Assembly: GCA_947493535.1 (NCBI GenBank)
Contig: CANLRK010000001.1
Span: 310,001 to 374,000, forward strand
Reading direction: 5' to 3'
Source: an uncultured Flavobacteriaceae bacterium
GTDB lineage: Bacteria > Bacteroidota > Bacteroidia > Flavobacteriales > Flavobacteriaceae
DNA length: 64,000 nucleotides
A model generated the notes under the pieces. That model searched no databases and had not been told where the DNA came from. It saw only the letters and a program-made list of their open reading frames with translations. The position numbers and the translations under genes are program-made. Shown here one piece after another: positions 34,008 through 44,362 of the stretch. Each line of letters begins with the position of its first letter. The stretch's first letter is position 1.

Positions 34008-35279
34008 TTATAAATCGAAACCTAAATCTGTACGGTAGTACATTTTGTCAAAGCTAAATTTCTCGACATTTTTATACGATTGCACTAAAGCTTCTTTAAA
34101 GGTATCACCATAAGAAGTTACTGCTAAAACTCGACCTCCGTTGGTAACTATTTTCCCTTCATTAGTAGTAGTGCCTGCATGAAATACTATAGCATCTGTA
34201 ATGGTTTCTAGACCAGTAATTTCTTTTCCTTTTTCATAAGCTTCAGGGTAACCTCCAGAGACAGTCATTACTGTGGTTGCTGCTCTATGGTCAATTTCAA
34301 TAGCTACTTCATTTAATGTTTGAGTTCCTACTGCTTTGAACAACTCTACTAAATCTGATTGTATTCTTGGCAATACCACTTCAGTTTCAGGATCGCCCAT
34401 ACGTACGTTATATTCAATTACATAAGGCTCGTTATTTACACGAATTAAACCAATAAAGATGAAACCTTTGTAAGGTATGTTATCTTTTTGAAGTCCGCTA
34501 ACCGTTGGCTTTACAATACGTTCTTCAATTTTTTGCATTAACTCATCATCTAAAAATGGTACAGGAGAAATAGCGCCCATACCTCCTGTGTTTAATCCGG
34601 TATCACCTTCTCCTATTCGTTTATAATCTTTTGCTGTTGGTAATATTTTGTAATTTTTACCATCGGTAAGTACAAAACAACTAAGCTCAATACCATCTAA
34701 AAACTCTTCTATAACTACTTTTGCGCTAGCATTACCAAACTTAGCGTCTACTAACATTTCACGTAAAGCTACTTTAGCTTCTTCTAAATCATTAATAATT
34801 AGCACTCCCTTACCTGCAGCCAAACCATCAGCTTTTAGCACATACGGTGCTTGTAAAGTTTGTAAAAACGCACAGCCCTCTTCTACTGTTTCTGCTGTAA
34901 AGCTTTGGTAAGCAGCTGTAGGTATATTATGGCGTTGCATGAATTCTTTAGAAAACTCCTTACTACCTTCCAAAGTAGCACCCAATTTTTCAGGACCAAT
35001 AACCGTTATGTGTTTTAAGGATTCTTCTGCTAAAAAATAATCGTGAATACCGTTTACCAAAGGATCTTCTGGTCCAACAACAAGCATTTCTATATTCTCA
35101 GCTAAAACAAAGTCTTTTATTTTGGAAAAATCATTAACACCTATAGCTACATTAGTAGCTATAGCACTTGTACCTGCATTACCAGGAGCTACAAATAAAT
35201 TATCGCATTGTGAGCTCTTTTTTAGTTTCCACGCAAAAGCATGCTCTCTACCTCCTGAGCCTAATATTAAAATATTCAT
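34008..35279 (-). CDS. purD: Phosphoribosylamine-glycine ligase (GAR synthetase)
   Basis: 423 residues. ATP-grasp enzyme of purine synthesis that joins glycine to phosphoribosylamine. N-terminal [19 protein letters not shown], then VAPGNAGT, the ATP-grasp segment [18 protein letters not shown], and [29 protein letters not shown] carrying the metal-binding Glu/Asn. Monocistronic between its own promoter (35321-35328) and a strong terminator. Confidence 0.97.
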   Translation of the reverse strand: MNILILGSGGREHAFAWKLKKSSQCDNLFVAPGNAGTSAIATNVAIGVNDFSKIKDFVLAENIEMLVVGPEDPLVNGIHDYFLAEESLKHITVIGPEKLGATLEGSKEFSKEFMQRHNIPTAAYQSFTAETVEEGCAFLQTLQAPYVLKADGLAAGKGVLIINDLEEAKVALREMLVDAKFGNASAKVVIEEFLDGIELSCFVLTDGKNYKILPTAKDYKRIGEGDTGLNTGGMGAISPVPFLDDELMQKIEERIVKPTVSGLQKDNIPYKGFIFIGLIRVNNEPYVIEYNVRMGDPETEVVLPRIQSDLVELFKAVGTQTLNEVAIEIDHRAATTVMTVSGGYPEAYEKGKEITGLETITDAIVFHAGTTTNEGKIVTNGGRVLAVTSYGDTFKEALVQSYKNVEKFSFDKMYYRTDLGFDL

Positions 35280-35320
35280 TGTGTTTTGTTTAGTTATGTT
35301 GTTGTAAAAAATTAATTTAG

Positions 35321-35328
35321 CAAAGCTA
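35321..35328 (-). promoter_or_regulatory. -7 promoter box of purD (TAGCTTTG)
   Basis: Minus-strand TAGCTTTG, identical to the ABC-F gene's box, 41 bases before the purD ATG. No PurR-type palindrome or riboswitch is apparent in the 60-base gap. Confidence 0.55.
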
Positions 35329-35339
35329 ATATTTATTAC

Positions 35340-36641
35340 ATGAACATCATTGATTTTTCATTAAAACTAAACGGATTTCCTATTAAGGAGGCTCAAAATA
35401 GTTTGCGGAAAATTCAGAACATTAAAGCTACCGAGTATAACAACTACATAAACAAGGCTAAAGAAGATATTGTAAGGTTTCATTTAAATAATAATGGTTT
35501 CTACAAATCACTTTGTCCAAATGGTTTTTCCTCTTGGAAGTGTTTACCTGTTTTAACAAAAAGCGACCTACAAGTGCCTTTAGAAAAGCGGCTAAGTAGT
35601 GGTTATTCTACTAAATCAGTTTATGTAAATAAAACTTCTGGCTCCACAGGAAACCCTTTTTATTTTGCCAAAGATAAATTTTGTCATGCACTTACTTGGG
35701 CTATAATTCAAAATAGGTTTAATTGGCATAATTTATATGGTAAAAAACAAGCGCGTTTTTACGGTATACCAAATGAGTTTATACCGAAACTAAAAGAACG
35801 CACTAAAGATTTTTTTTCTAACCGGTATCGATTTGATGTTTTTGATTTATCTCCATCTGCCTTTGAAAAATGGGTGGTTGAATTTGAAAAAAAACCTTTT
35901 ATCTATCTTAACGGATATACAACTGTTATCCTAGCTTTTGCCAACTATCTAATTGACAAAAGCATCGTTTTAAAAGAAGTTTGTCCTAGATTAAAAGCTT
36001 GTGTAGTTACCTCAGAAATGTGTTTTGATGAAGATAAAAATGTAATGAAAAAAGCTTTTGGTGTACCTGTTATAAATGAATACGGTGCTTCAGAATTAGA
36101 TTTAATTGCTTTTCAAAATACCAAAAACCAATGGATTATAAATACCGAGTCGCTGTTTGTTGAAATACTTGATTCAAACAACAAAGTTCTTCCTTATGGA
36201 GAAGAAGGAAAAATTGTTATCACTTCATTATACAACAAAGCGCATCCTTTTATACGTTATGAGATAGGCGATATTGGTACTATACAAGCTATTGACCCTA
36301 AAACGATACTATTACAAAAATTAGTAGGAAGAAAAGAAGACTTAGTCCACTTACCAAGCGGTAAAACAGCTCCTGGGCTAACTTTTTATTATATTACCAA
36401 ATCTGTAATGAAAAACACCGGTTCTGTAAAAGATATTAAAGCTATTCAAACCGCTTTAAACACGTTTGAAATACACTATACAGCCAATAAAGCATTAACA
36501 GATTCTGAAACAAAAGCAATTCAAGAAGCCTTATATAAATACCTAGAACCTAACCTTAACATTTCATTTTATAAATTTGAACAGTTAGAACGCTCAAAAA
36601 GCGGAAAATTAAAACAATTTACATCACTTATTTCATCATGA
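35340..36641 (+). CDS. CapK/PaaK-like adenylate-forming enzyme of the polysaccharide locus
   Basis: 433 residues, AMP-binding family. The P-loop-like motif is [11 protein letters not shown], the later [12 protein letters not shown] supplies the aromatic/acidic adenylate motif, and the C-terminal domain follows [15 protein letters not shown]. Relatives annotated as phenylacetate-CoA ligase or CapK are common in capsule and O-antigen loci, where their acyl substrate is mostly unknown. It opens a three-gene plus-strand operon; its stop overlaps the wecB start (ATGA). No TAnnTTTG box is visible upstream. Confidence 0.82.
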   Translation: MNIIDFSLKLNGFPIKEAQNSLRKIQNIKATEYNNYINKAKEDIVRFHLNNNGFYKSLCPNGFSSWKCLPVLTKSDLQVPLEKRLSSGYSTKSVYVNKTSGSTGNPFYFAKDKFCHALTWAIIQNRFNWHNLYGKKQARFYGIPNEFIPKLKERTKDFFSNRYRFDVFDLSPSAFEKWVVEFEKKPFIYLNGYTTVILAFANYLIDKSIVLKEVCPRLKACVVTSEMCFDEDKNVMKKAFGVPVINEYGASELDLIAFQNTKNQWIINTESLFVEILDSNNKVLPYGEEGKIVITSLYNKAHPFIRYEIGDIGTIQAIDPKTILLQKLVGRKEDLVHLPSGKTAPGLTFYYITKSVMKNTGSVKDIKAIQTALNTFEIHYTANKALTDSETKAIQEALYKYLEPNLNISFYKFEQLERSKSGKLKQFTSLISS

Positions 36642-37729
36642 AAATAACAATTATAGCCGGGGCACGTCCTAATTTTATGAAAATAGCACCTATTATTCAT
36701 GAAATACAAAAACAGCAACAACTAGGTAAACCTATAACGTTTCGATTGGTACATACCGGACAGCACTACGATAAAAACTTAAGTGATACTTTTTTTGAAG
36801 AACTGAACATACCCTTTCCTAATATTAATTTAGAAGTAAAAAGCGGTACCCAAGCCGAACAAACTGGTGCTATAATGACTGCCTTTGAAAAAGAGCTTGA
36901 AACCAACCCAACAGACTTGGTACTTGTTGTAGGCGATGTTACTTCTACCATGGCGTGTACTATAGTTGCTAAAAAAGCACATATTAAAGTTGCACATGTA
37001 GAGGCCGGGATTCGTTCTGGTGATATGAAAATGCCTGAAGAAATTAATAGAATAGTTACCGATAGTATTACAGATTATTTTTTTACAACTTCTGTTTTAG
37101 CTGGAAAAAACTTAATACAATCTGGCATAGAAAGTAATCGTATTTTCTTTGTTGGAAATGTTATGATTGATACTTTATTAGGCAATATTAACCGTATTCA
37201 ACAACCTGATTTTTGGACTAATTTACAACTTAAAGAAAAGGAATATTATGTGCTTACACTACATAGACCTTCAAATGTAGATGCCGAAAAACAACTAAAA
37301 AAACTTATTCATACAATAGTAGAAAATTGTAACGGAAAACCTATTATTTTTCCTGTACATCCTAGAACTAAAAAATTATTAGAAGGGCTTAATTTAAATT
37401 TTGATAACCTGCATTATGTCAGCCCACAAGGTTATTTATCTTTCATTTATTTAGTTAAATATGCTACTGCAGTGCTTACAGATTCTGGTGGCATAACCGA
37501 AGAAGCTACCGTATTAAACGTACCTTGTATTACTTTTAGAGACACTACTGAAAGGCCAGAAACATGCACTTTAGGAACAAACGTTTTAGTAGGAAATGAT
37601 TTGATAAAAATAAACGAGGCATTTACTAAGCTCCACGGTAATACTTGGAAACAAACACAAATTCCTGAACTATGGGATGGTAAAGCTTCTAAACGTATTA
37701 TAGATAAAATTTTAAGCCTATATGCTTAA
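36638..37729 (+). CDS. wecB: UDP-N-acetylglucosamine 2-epimerase (non-hydrolysing)
   Basis: 363 residues. It interconverts UDP-GlcNAc and UDP-ManNAc. Family blocks: IAGARPNFMKIAPI, HTGQHYDKNLSDTFFEEL, HVEAGIRSGDMKMPEEINR, LHRPSNVD and LTDSGGITEEATVLNVPC. The intact GT-B fold and absence of a kinase domain distinguish it from the hydrolysing NeuC-type by overall pattern, though alignment should confirm. It overlaps both neighbours (4 and 8 bases). Confidence 0.9.
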   Translation: MKITIIAGARPNFMKIAPIIHEIQKQQQLGKPITFRLVHTGQHYDKNLSDTFFEELNIPFPNINLEVKSGTQAEQTGAIMTAFEKELETNPTDLVLVVGDVTSTMACTIVAKKAHIKVAHVEAGIRSGDMKMPEEINRIVTDSITDYFFTTSVLAGKNLIQSGIESNRIFFVGNVMIDTLLGNINRIQQPDFWTNLQLKEKEYYVLTLHRPSNVDAEKQLKKLIHTIVENCNGKPIIFPVHPRTKKLLEGLNLNFDNLHYVSPQGYLSFIYLVKYATAVLTDSGGITEEATVLNVPCITFRDTTERPETCTLGTNVLVGNDLIKINEAFTKLHGNTWKQTQIPELWDGKASKRIIDKILSLYA

Positions 37730-38891
37730 AGAGATTCTAATTATAAGCAACTACTACCCTCCTGAAAGCGGTGCAGCTCCTAATAGGATACATACCTTGG
37801 CCAATATGCTGTCAAAGAATAATTACAAGGTTAATGTTGTATGTCCGTTACCAAACTATCCTTTTGGGAAGATTTTTAATGGGTTTTCTGATAAATTTCA
37901 ATCAAAAGCTATTGAAGCTAATATAACTGTTTACCGGTTATGGTTGTTTGCTAGCAATTCAAAAAACAAGTTCATTCGATTATTTTCGATGCTCTCCTTT
38001 GCCTTTCATTTATTTATTTTTTTACTTTTTAAAAAAACGCCTAAAAAAGTTATCATACAATGTTCTCCTTTATTTGTAGGATTCTTTGGCGTACTGATAA
38101 GTAAACTTAAAAGAAAAACAATCATTTTAAACGTATCTGATTTATGGCCTTTAGCTGGGCTAGAAATGGGAATCTTAAAAAAGGGGCAGTACTACCGTAT
38201 TTTAGAAAAAATTGAACATTTCAACTATAAAAATGCTACCTTGTTACTTGGGCAATCTGAAGAAATATTAACTCATTTTTCAACTATTGTTCCTCATAAA
38301 AAAGTATTCTTATATAGAAATTTTCCAAACTTTAAAGTACACTTAACAGAAAAACCTTCTAACAATAAAAAGTTAAGTATTGTATACGCTGGTTTATTAG
38401 GTGTTGCACAAGGCGTACTAGCTATTTGTAAACAGTTAAATTTACCCGATAATGTAGAATTTCACATCTACGGAAATGGTCCTGAAGCCAGTGCTATTAG
38501 CAAATTAATAAAGCATAAATCTAATATGTTTTATCACGGATCTGTTGACCGAAATGAATTACACGAAAAACTTCAGCAATATGATATAACCTTAGTGCCA
38601 TTAATTAACCGTATTTACGGCTCTGTTCCTTCTAAAATTTTTGAATATGCTCGATTAGGACTGCCTATACTTTATTTTTCTGAAGGAGAGGGGAATAATT
38701 TAGTAAACACCTATAAATTAGGTGTTACCGTAAATTCATTGGATTACAAGAAATTAAATCAAGTTATTGAGAATGTGAGTGTTGAAAAAATATGCTTACC
38801 TCAAAAAGAAACCATTCGTAAAATTGCTGAAAAAAACTTCAATTTAGAACGGCAGTTTGAACAATTTTTAGAACTTATCGATGAGCTTTAG
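37722..38891 (+). CDS. Glycosyltransferase family 4
   Basis: 389 residues, GT-B fold. N-terminal ILIISNYYPPESGAAPNRIHTLANML with the Gly-Ala substrate loop, and VCPLPNYPFGKIF, which resembles WbuB-type transferases of O-antigen loci. The C-terminal nucleotide-sugar site is in the VPSKIFEYARLGLPILYF segment, with the conserved Glu. Donor and acceptor unknown; the wecB neighbour suggests a ManNAc- or FucNAc-type sugar. It overlaps the end of the convergent phosphoglycosyl transferase by 4 bases. Confidence 0.85.
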   Translation: MLKEILIISNYYPPESGAAPNRIHTLANMLSKNNYKVNVVCPLPNYPFGKIFNGFSDKFQSKAIEANITVYRLWLFASNSKNKFIRLFSMLSFAFHLFIFLLFKKTPKKVIIQCSPLFVGFFGVLISKLKRKTIILNVSDLWPLAGLEMGILKKGQYYRILEKIEHFNYKNATLLLGQSEEILTHFSTIVPHKKVFLYRNFPNFKVHLTEKPSNNKKLSIVYAGLLGVAQGVLAICKQLNLPDNVEFHIYGNGPEASAISKLIKHKSNMFYHGSVDRNELHEKLQQYDITLVPLINRIYGSVPSKIFEYARLGLPILYFSEGEGNNLVNTYKLGVTVNSLDYKKLNQVIENVSVEKICLPQKETIRKIAEKNFNLERQFEQFLELIDEL

Positions 38892-38906
38892 TAAGCCTTC
38901 TCATCG
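38879..38906. other. Hairpin at the meeting point of the two polysaccharide arms
   Basis: CGATGAG (38879-38885) pairs with CTCATCG (38900-38906), with GCTT/AAGC pairing inside. It spans the overlapping stop codons of the plus and minus arms. There is no U-run, so any termination would be inefficient. Confidence 0.4.
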
Positions 38907-40246
38907 CCGGTTAATAGGTTTATTAAAGTTGAAAAGATAATTTTTACATCTAGTAAAACCGACCAGTTTTTAATGTAGAACAAGTCCAGCTTTACGCGGC
39001 CAATGATGTCCGTATCCTTCTCAACAGCTCCGCGATAACCACGTACTTGTGCTAAACCAGTAATCCCTGGTAAAATTCTATGTCGCGCCATTAAAGCAAC
39101 ATTATCTACCTGATTAGAATACGCTTTGTTATAGGCTAGCATATGTGGCCTTGGCCCCACTACTGACATTTCTCCTTTTAAAACATTAAAAAACTGTGGT
39201 AATTCATCAATACTGGTTTTACGTAAAAACCTACCTATTTTAGTTACCCTATTATCATCTATGGTTACTTGACTATGATTATTTTTATCTTGCTTTAACG
39301 AACGAAACTTATAGCACTTAAACGTTTTATAATCTAATCCATTTCTTTCTTGTATATAAAAAAGAGGGCCTTTTGACTCTAACTTTAACAATATAAATAA
39401 CAAAGGTGTTAACCATGATAATATAAATACAATAACAACTATTGAAAACAACACATCAAAACCTCTTTTAATAAAACGATTAATACTTTTATTAAGTTCT
39501 AATTCATTTAAGGTTAATATCGGAAAATAGTCGTAATAATCTACTTCAAACCCTGAAGATAAAATTTGATTAGAATCGGGTATAAATTTTAAAGTTTTAA
39601 AATGTGTGTTAGCATAAGTTACCAACCTGTTAATATCTGTTTGGGAAAACTCACTTATAGAACAATATATATCATCAATATCTCTTCCTTCAATGAAATT
39701 AAAAAAATCATTAAATGAGCCTAGCTTATCTGTTAACGGCTTGTTAGTAAAATACCCCAAATAATTATAACCGTATATTGGCTTTTTTAAAAAGAAGGTT
39801 TCTAAAGCTTTAGTAGCTTCATTATTTCCTATTATTACTGTTTTACGTCTATTACCTCCTTTTAAACGGTAACTTTTCAAAATCCAGTACATAAAAAACT
39901 TTACCAGCAACATGCAACTAAACAAAACTGATAAAAAATAAACTACCTCATGTATCTCCAATATCGTTTTACTAAAACCGAAGTATGAAACGTAGATTAA
40001 AGAATATAACACATATTGCCTTACAGCAAGTGTTATTACTTTTACCGTGCTTGTAAACCGGTATACGTTGTAATATTTGGTGAAAAATGTACTTACAATC
40101 CATCCAACAACTAAAAAAGGCCCAAAATAAGGCGATGTTGCCCTACCAGGATGAAAATAAAACACAAATAAAATTATCAAGGAGATATCAACTATATACA
40201 ATATAGGCCTAATAAAACCGGAATACCTACCTCTTTTAAACAACAT
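38888..40246 (-). CDS. Polyprenyl glycosylphosphotransferase, WcaJ/WbaP type (copy 1)
   Basis: 452 residues. It starts lipid-linked glycan synthesis by moving a sugar phosphate to undecaprenyl phosphate. About four N-terminal membrane helices are followed by a Rossmann-like CoA-binding domain (KTVIIGNNEATKALETFF), a re-entrant helix near residue 270 and the catalytic domain (CYKFRSLKQD, DELPQFFNVLKGEMSVVGPRPH, LPGITGLAQVRGYRG). Paralogue of the protein encoded at 44359-45711. It is the last gene of the minus arm, after ugd and UDP-xylose synthase. Confidence 0.92.
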   Translation of the reverse strand: MLFKRGRYSGFIRPILYIVDISLIILFVFYFHPGRATSPYFGPFLVVGWIVSTFFTKYYNVYRFTSTVKVITLAVRQYVLYSLIYVSYFGFSKTILEIHEVVYFLSVLFSCMLLVKFFMYWILKSYRLKGGNRRKTVIIGNNEATKALETFFLKKPIYGYNYLGYFTNKPLTDKLGSFNDFFNFIEGRDIDDIYCSISEFSQTDINRLVTYANTHFKTLKFIPDSNQILSSGFEVDYYDYFPILTLNELELNKSINRFIKRGFDVLFSIVVIVFILSWLTPLLFILLKLESKGPLFYIQERNGLDYKTFKCYKFRSLKQDKNNHSQVTIDDNRVTKIGRFLRKTSIDELPQFFNVLKGEMSVVGPRPHMLAYNKAYSNQVDNVALMARHRILPGITGLAQVRGYRGAVEKDTDIIGRVKLDLFYIKNWSVLLDVKIIFSTLINLLTGDEKAY

Positions 40247-40281
40247 TAAATGTTATATGTTTCTTTAACTATTGCTAAGCT

Positions 40282-41271
40282 TTATTTTACAATATGCTTT
40301 TTAAAATCTTTATGCTCTTTTTTAAATAATTCTTCTTGAGATAGACTTTTAAAATACTCCAAAGTTAATTTCATTCCTTCTGAACGTGACACTTTAGGCT
40401 CCCAACCTAATATCTTTTTAGCTAATGTAATATCCGGCTGACGTTGAAGTGGGTCGTTTTGAGGTAACTCCTTATACGTTACTTTTTGGTCGGAATTTGT
40501 TAGCGAAATAATTTCTTCAGCAAAATCTTTAATAGTAATTTCATGCGGATTACCAATATTTACTGGTAAACTATAATCACTTAATAACAGCTTATAAATA
40601 CCATCTACCTGATCTGAAACATAACAAAAAGATCTGGTTTGTGAACCATCTCCAAAAATAGTTAAATCTTCACCACGCAATGCTTGCCCTATAAATGCTG
40701 GTATCACTCTACCGTCATTTAATCGCATACGTGGACCATACGTATTAAAAATACGTACTATTCTGGTTTCCAAACCATGAAACCTGTGGTATGCCATTGT
40801 AATAGATTCCTGAAAACGCTTCGCTTCATCATATACACCTCTTGGCCCAATGGTATTTACATTACCAAAATAATCTTCAGTTTGTGGATGTATTAACGGA
40901 TCTCCGTAAATTTCAGAAGTTGATGCAATTAAAATTCTTGCATTCTTTTCTTTTGCTAAACCTAATAAATTATGAGTTCCTAATGAACCCACCTTTAAAG
41001 TTTGTATGGGTATTTTTAAATAGTCTATTGGGCTTGCTGGTGATGCAAAATGTAGAATATAGTCTAACTTACCTGCCACATGTACAAACTTAGTTACATC
41101 ATGATGATAAAATTCAAAGTTTGGCAAATGAAATAGGTGTTCAATATTTTTTAAATCACCCGTTATTAGGTTATCCATTGCAATTACATGATATTCTTCT
41201 TTTATGAATTTATCGCATAAATGAGAACCCAAAAAACCCGCAGCTCCAGTAATTAATATTCTTTTTTGCAT
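40282..41271 (-). CDS. UDP-glucuronate decarboxylase (UDP-xylose synthase)
   Basis: 329 residues, short-chain dehydrogenase/reductase. NAD site [14 protein letters not shown], catalytic [22 protein letters not shown] and YDEAK (Tyr/Lys), and [18 protein letters not shown], all close to UXS enzymes. It converts UDP-glucuronate to UDP-xylose via a 4-keto intermediate. The gene directly upstream (6 bases) encodes UDP-glucose dehydrogenase, which makes its substrate, so the two form a complete UDP-Glc to UDP-Xyl route. Confidence 0.92.
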   Translation of the reverse strand: MQKRILITGAAGFLGSHLCDKFIKEEYHVIAMDNLITGDLKNIEHLFHLPNFEFYHHDVTKFVHVAGKLDYILHFASPASPIDYLKIPIQTLKVGSLGTHNLLGLAKEKNARILIASTSEIYGDPLIHPQTEDYFGNVNTIGPRGVYDEAKRFQESITMAYHRFHGLETRIVRIFNTYGPRMRLNDGRVIPAFIGQALRGEDLTIFGDGSQTRSFCYVSDQVDGIYKLLLSDYSLPVNIGNPHEITIKDFAEEIISLTNSDQKVTYKELPQNDPLQRQPDITLAKKILGWEPKVSRSEGMKLTLEYFKSLSQEELFKKEHKDFKKHIVK

Positions 41272-41277
41272 CTATTT

Positions 41278-42588
41278 TTACTTTACTTCTTTTCTCCCAA
41301 TTGATATGTATTGAATTCCTTCTTTTTTCATATCATTAATATCATATAAGTTTCTTCCGTCAAAGATTATAGCGTTATTCAACAACCCTTTTATTTTGCT
41401 GAAATCTGGCGTTCTAAAAATACTCCACTCAGTACTTATTATTAACGCATCAGCATTGGCTAACACATCATACATCGATGTACCAAAACTTATTTTACCA
41501 CCAAACTTTTGTTTTACATTTGACATTGCTTCTGGATCAAAAGCCTGAATATTTGCACCTTTGCTCAGCAATTCTTCAATAATATATAACGCAGGAGCTT
41601 CTCTGATATCATCTGTTTCAGGTTTAAACGCTAAGCCCCAAACAGCAATGTTTTTTCCTTGTAAATCATTATTAAAATATGCAGAAACTTTTGGTATTAA
41701 TCGTGTTTTTTGCACATCGTTAACCTCAATAACAGCTTCTAATATCTCAAAATCATACCCGTTATCTTTACCAGATTTCTGTAATGCTTTTACATCTTTC
41801 GGAAAACAAGAACCTCCATAACCAATACCTGGAAATAAGAAGCGTTTTCCTATTCTAGAATCAGTTCCCATACCAATTCGAACTTTATCAACATCTGCAC
41901 CTACTTTTTCACAAAAGTTAGCGATCTCGTTCATGAAAGTAATTTTTGTTGCCAAAAAAGAATTTGCTGCATATTTGGTAAGTTCTGCCGATTTCTCATC
42001 CATTACAATTATTGGATTACCCGACCTAACAAAAGGATTGTACAGTTTTTTCATCAGTTCTATTGCTTTTTCTGAGCTTGAACCAATTACAATGCGTTCA
42101 GGTTTTAAAAAATCATCTACGGCAAAACCTTCTCTTAAAAATTCTGGGTTTGATACTACGTCAAAATCAACCTTAGCGTTTTTTGCTATTGTTGCAGTAA
42201 CTTTCTCGGCCGTTCCTACAGGAACGGTGCTTTTATCAACTATAACTTTGTAACTCGCAATTAATTTACCTATCTCTTCAGCAACACCTAATACATAAGA
42301 TAAATCAGCAGATCCATCTTCATCCTCTGGTGTTGGTAAAGCCAAGAAAACAATATCGCCAAATTCTAATCCTTCTTGTAATGAGGTAGTAAATTTTAAC
42401 CTATCTGCTTTTATATTACGTTGGAATAAAACATCTAAATGTGGCTCATAAATAGGCACATTACCTTGTTGCATTGTTGCTACTTTCTGCGCATCTATAT
42501 CTACACACAAAACATTATTTCCGGTTTCAGCCAAGCATGTACCCGTAACAAGACCAACATAGCCTGTTCCTACAACGGTTATCTTCAT
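41278..42588 (-). CDS. ugd: UDP-glucose 6-dehydrogenase
   Basis: 436 residues. It oxidises UDP-glucose to UDP-glucuronate with two NAD+. N-terminal ITVVGTGYVGLVTGTCLAE, the catalytic Cys in GYGGSCFPKDVKAL (about residue 260), and the C-terminal UDP-binding domain with WGLAFKPETDDIREAP. It has its own promoter box at 42616-42623 and feeds the UDP-xylose synthase encoded next. Glucuronate could also be used directly or amidated. Confidence 0.95.
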   Translation of the reverse strand: MKITVVGTGYVGLVTGTCLAETGNNVLCVDIDAQKVATMQQGNVPIYEPHLDVLFQRNIKADRLKFTTSLQEGLEFGDIVFLALPTPEDEDGSADLSYVLGVAEEIGKLIASYKVIVDKSTVPVGTAEKVTATIAKNAKVDFDVVSNPEFLREGFAVDDFLKPERIVIGSSSEKAIELMKKLYNPFVRSGNPIIVMDEKSAELTKYAANSFLATKITFMNEIANFCEKVGADVDKVRIGMGTDSRIGKRFLFPGIGYGGSCFPKDVKALQKSGKDNGYDFEILEAVIEVNDVQKTRLIPKVSAYFNNDLQGKNIAVWGLAFKPETDDIREAPALYIIEELLSKGANIQAFDPEAMSNVKQKFGGKISFGTSMYDVLANADALIISTEWSIFRTPDFSKIKGLLNNAIIFDGRNLYDINDMKKEGIQYISIGRKEVK

Positions 42589-42615
42589 ATTTATTTACTT
42601 AATTTATGAGGGTTT

Positions 42616-42623
42616 CAAATATA
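42616..42623 (-). promoter_or_regulatory. -7 promoter box of the ugd operon (TATATTTG)
   Basis: Minus-strand TATATTTG, full consensus, 27 bases before the ugd ATG, in the 42-base gap after the aminotransferase gene. It provides an internal start for ugd, the UDP-xylose synthase gene and phosphoglycosyl transferase copy 1. Confidence 0.5.
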
Positions 42624-42630
42624 ATCAAGT

Positions 42631-43770
42631 TTATTTTAATCCACTTGCTATTGTACTCATTATTCTTTGTTTTTCATCAATAGTTAAGTTAGAACCCGAA
42701 GGTAAACACAATCCATTTTCAAAAAGTGTTTGACTTATTTTAGTTCCATAAAACTTATATTTTGAAAAAACTGGCTGCAAATGCATTGGTTTCCATAACA
42801 AACGAGCATCTATTTTGTTCAATTTTAAATGGCAGTACATTTCATAGGCTGTTTTTTTAGCACTTTTTTTATCAATTATAATACAGGAAAGCCAGTAATT
42901 CGATTTAAATTTTTGATTTGGCTCATTAAGTACCTGAATGCCTTTGTATTTCAAAAATTCTTTTTTATAAAACTGATTTGTTTTTATTCTTTCCTCAATC
43001 CTTTTATCCAAAACTTCCATTTGCCCCCTACCAATTCCAGCACTAATATTATTCATTCTATAATTATACCCTACCTCTGAGTGTTGGTAATAATCCGCAA
43101 CATCTTTTGCCTGAGTTGCTAAAAAAACAGCTTTTCTTTTTTCGATGTAACTCTTACACAATAAAGCTCCTCCTGACGATGTTGTTATAATTTTGTTCCC
43201 ATTAAAAGATAATATTCCATAATCACCAAAAGTACCGCACATTTGACCATCATAGCTTGACCCTAATGCCTCTGCTGCATCCTCAATGAGTTTTATGTCA
43301 TACTTTTTGGCAATTTTTACAATCTCTGAAATTTTTGCTGGCATGCCATATAGATGTACAACAATAATACATTTTGGTTTTTTCCCTGATTTTATCCTGT
43401 CTTGAATTGCTTGTTCTAATAAAACTGGACACATATTCCATGTATCATTTTCACTATCGATAAATATTGGTGTTGCCCCAAGATATAGGACTGGGTTAAC
43501 AGACGCAACAAAAGTGAAGCTTTGACAAATAACCTCATCTCCTGCTTTAACTCCTGCTAAAATAAGCGCAAGATGAATCGATGAAGTTCCTGAAATTAAA
43601 GCGGTAGCCTTAATATTTTTCCCTAAAAAAAACTCTAAATCATTTTCAAATTCAGTTATGTTTTCACCCTCCGTTGCTATCCAATTTTTTGTAAATGCTT
43701 GTTGAATATACTTTTGTTCTTCTCCGCTTAAATGAGGGGGAGATAACCATATTTTATTGTTTTTAGACAT
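42631..43770 (-). CDS. DegT/DnrJ/EryC1-type sugar aminotransferase (PglE-like)
   Basis: 379 residues, PLP enzyme. N-terminal KIWLSPPHLSGEEQKYIQQAF, the substrate loop GTSSIHLALILAGVKAGDEV, the aspartate block IKLIEDAAEALGS, and the Schiff-base Lys in SFNGNKIITTSSGG. The NGNK form and the pairing with a PglC-like transferase (8-base overlap) suggest a UDP-4-keto-6-deoxy-GlcNAc 4-aminotransferase, as in bacillosamine synthesis. The needed 4,6-dehydratase is not adjacent; it may be elsewhere in the genome. Confidence 0.85.
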   Translation of the reverse strand: MSKNNKIWLSPPHLSGEEQKYIQQAFTKNWIATEGENITEFENDLEFFLGKNIKATALISGTSSIHLALILAGVKAGDEVICQSFTFVASVNPVLYLGATPIFIDSENDTWNMCPVLLEQAIQDRIKSGKKPKCIIVVHLYGMPAKISEIVKIAKKYDIKLIEDAAEALGSSYDGQMCGTFGDYGILSFNGNKIITTSSGGALLCKSYIEKRKAVFLATQAKDVADYYQHSEVGYNYRMNNISAGIGRGQMEVLDKRIEERIKTNQFYKKEFLKYKGIQVLNEPNQKFKSNYWLSCIIIDKKSAKKTAYEMYCHLKLNKIDARLLWKPMHLQPVFSKYKFYGTKISQTLFENGLCLPSGSNLTIDEKQRIMSTIASGLK

Positions 43771-44362
43771 TAAATATTGTTTTTAAAAGGATTTTAATGT
43801 CTGTTTGAAAGCTATAATTTTTAATATAACTTTTATTCATTGCTACTTTTTTAGGCCAGATTACATTTCTGTTATATTCTTCAGGGTTTTCTTTTTCAGC
43901 TAACAAATCTTCTTCATTTCTAAAAAAAATAGATGCAGGTCCTGTTAACCCAGGCTTTACTAATAAAATAACTCTATCATCTCCAACGAGTTTATCTGCA
44001 AACCCGACAACATCAGGTCTTGGGCCTACAAAACTCATACTACCAAATAGCACATTGATTAACTGAGGTAATTCATCAAGCTTATATCTTCTTAAAAACC
44101 TTCCAAAACCTGTTAATCTCAAATCGTTACTTGAGGTTATTGTAGTGGTAATATATCTATTTGTTTTCATTGTTCTAATTTTTAAAATTAGAAAACTCTT
44201 TCCTAAATAACCTATCCGTTTTTGCGAAAATAATCCTATTTGCTTTGTGTCAATTGTTGCTAATAAAACTAAAATACATATCAGCCACCATAAAAATACA
44301 ATTCCTAACAAGGCAAAAGTAAAATCAAATAGTCTTTTTGTTATTTTTTGTGTTACATTCAA
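43763..44362 (-). CDS. Small phosphoglycosyl transferase (PglC-like)
   Basis: 199 residues, the monotopic catalytic core alone: one re-entrant N-terminal helix (LFDFTFALLGIVFLWWLICILVLL), KIRTMKTN, then DELPQLINVLFGSMSFVGPRPDV and VKPGLTGPASI. It would transfer a phospho-amino sugar to a polyprenyl carrier. The start is TTG at 44362, overlapping the upstream TGA stop (TTGA); no in-frame ATG precedes the core. Adjacent to a PglE-like aminotransferase, so diNAc-bacillosamine or a 4-amino sugar is the probable substrate (inference). Confidence 0.87.
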   Translation of the reverse strand: MNVTQKITKRLFDFTFALLGIVFLWWLICILVLLATIDTKQIGLFSQKRIGYLGKSFLILKIRTMKTNRYITTTITSSNDLRLTGFGRFLRRYKLDELPQLINVLFGSMSFVGPRPDVVGFADKLVGDDRVILLVKPGLTGPASIFFRNEEDLLAEKENPEEYNRNVIWPKKVAMNKSYIKNYSFQTDIKILLKTIFNV

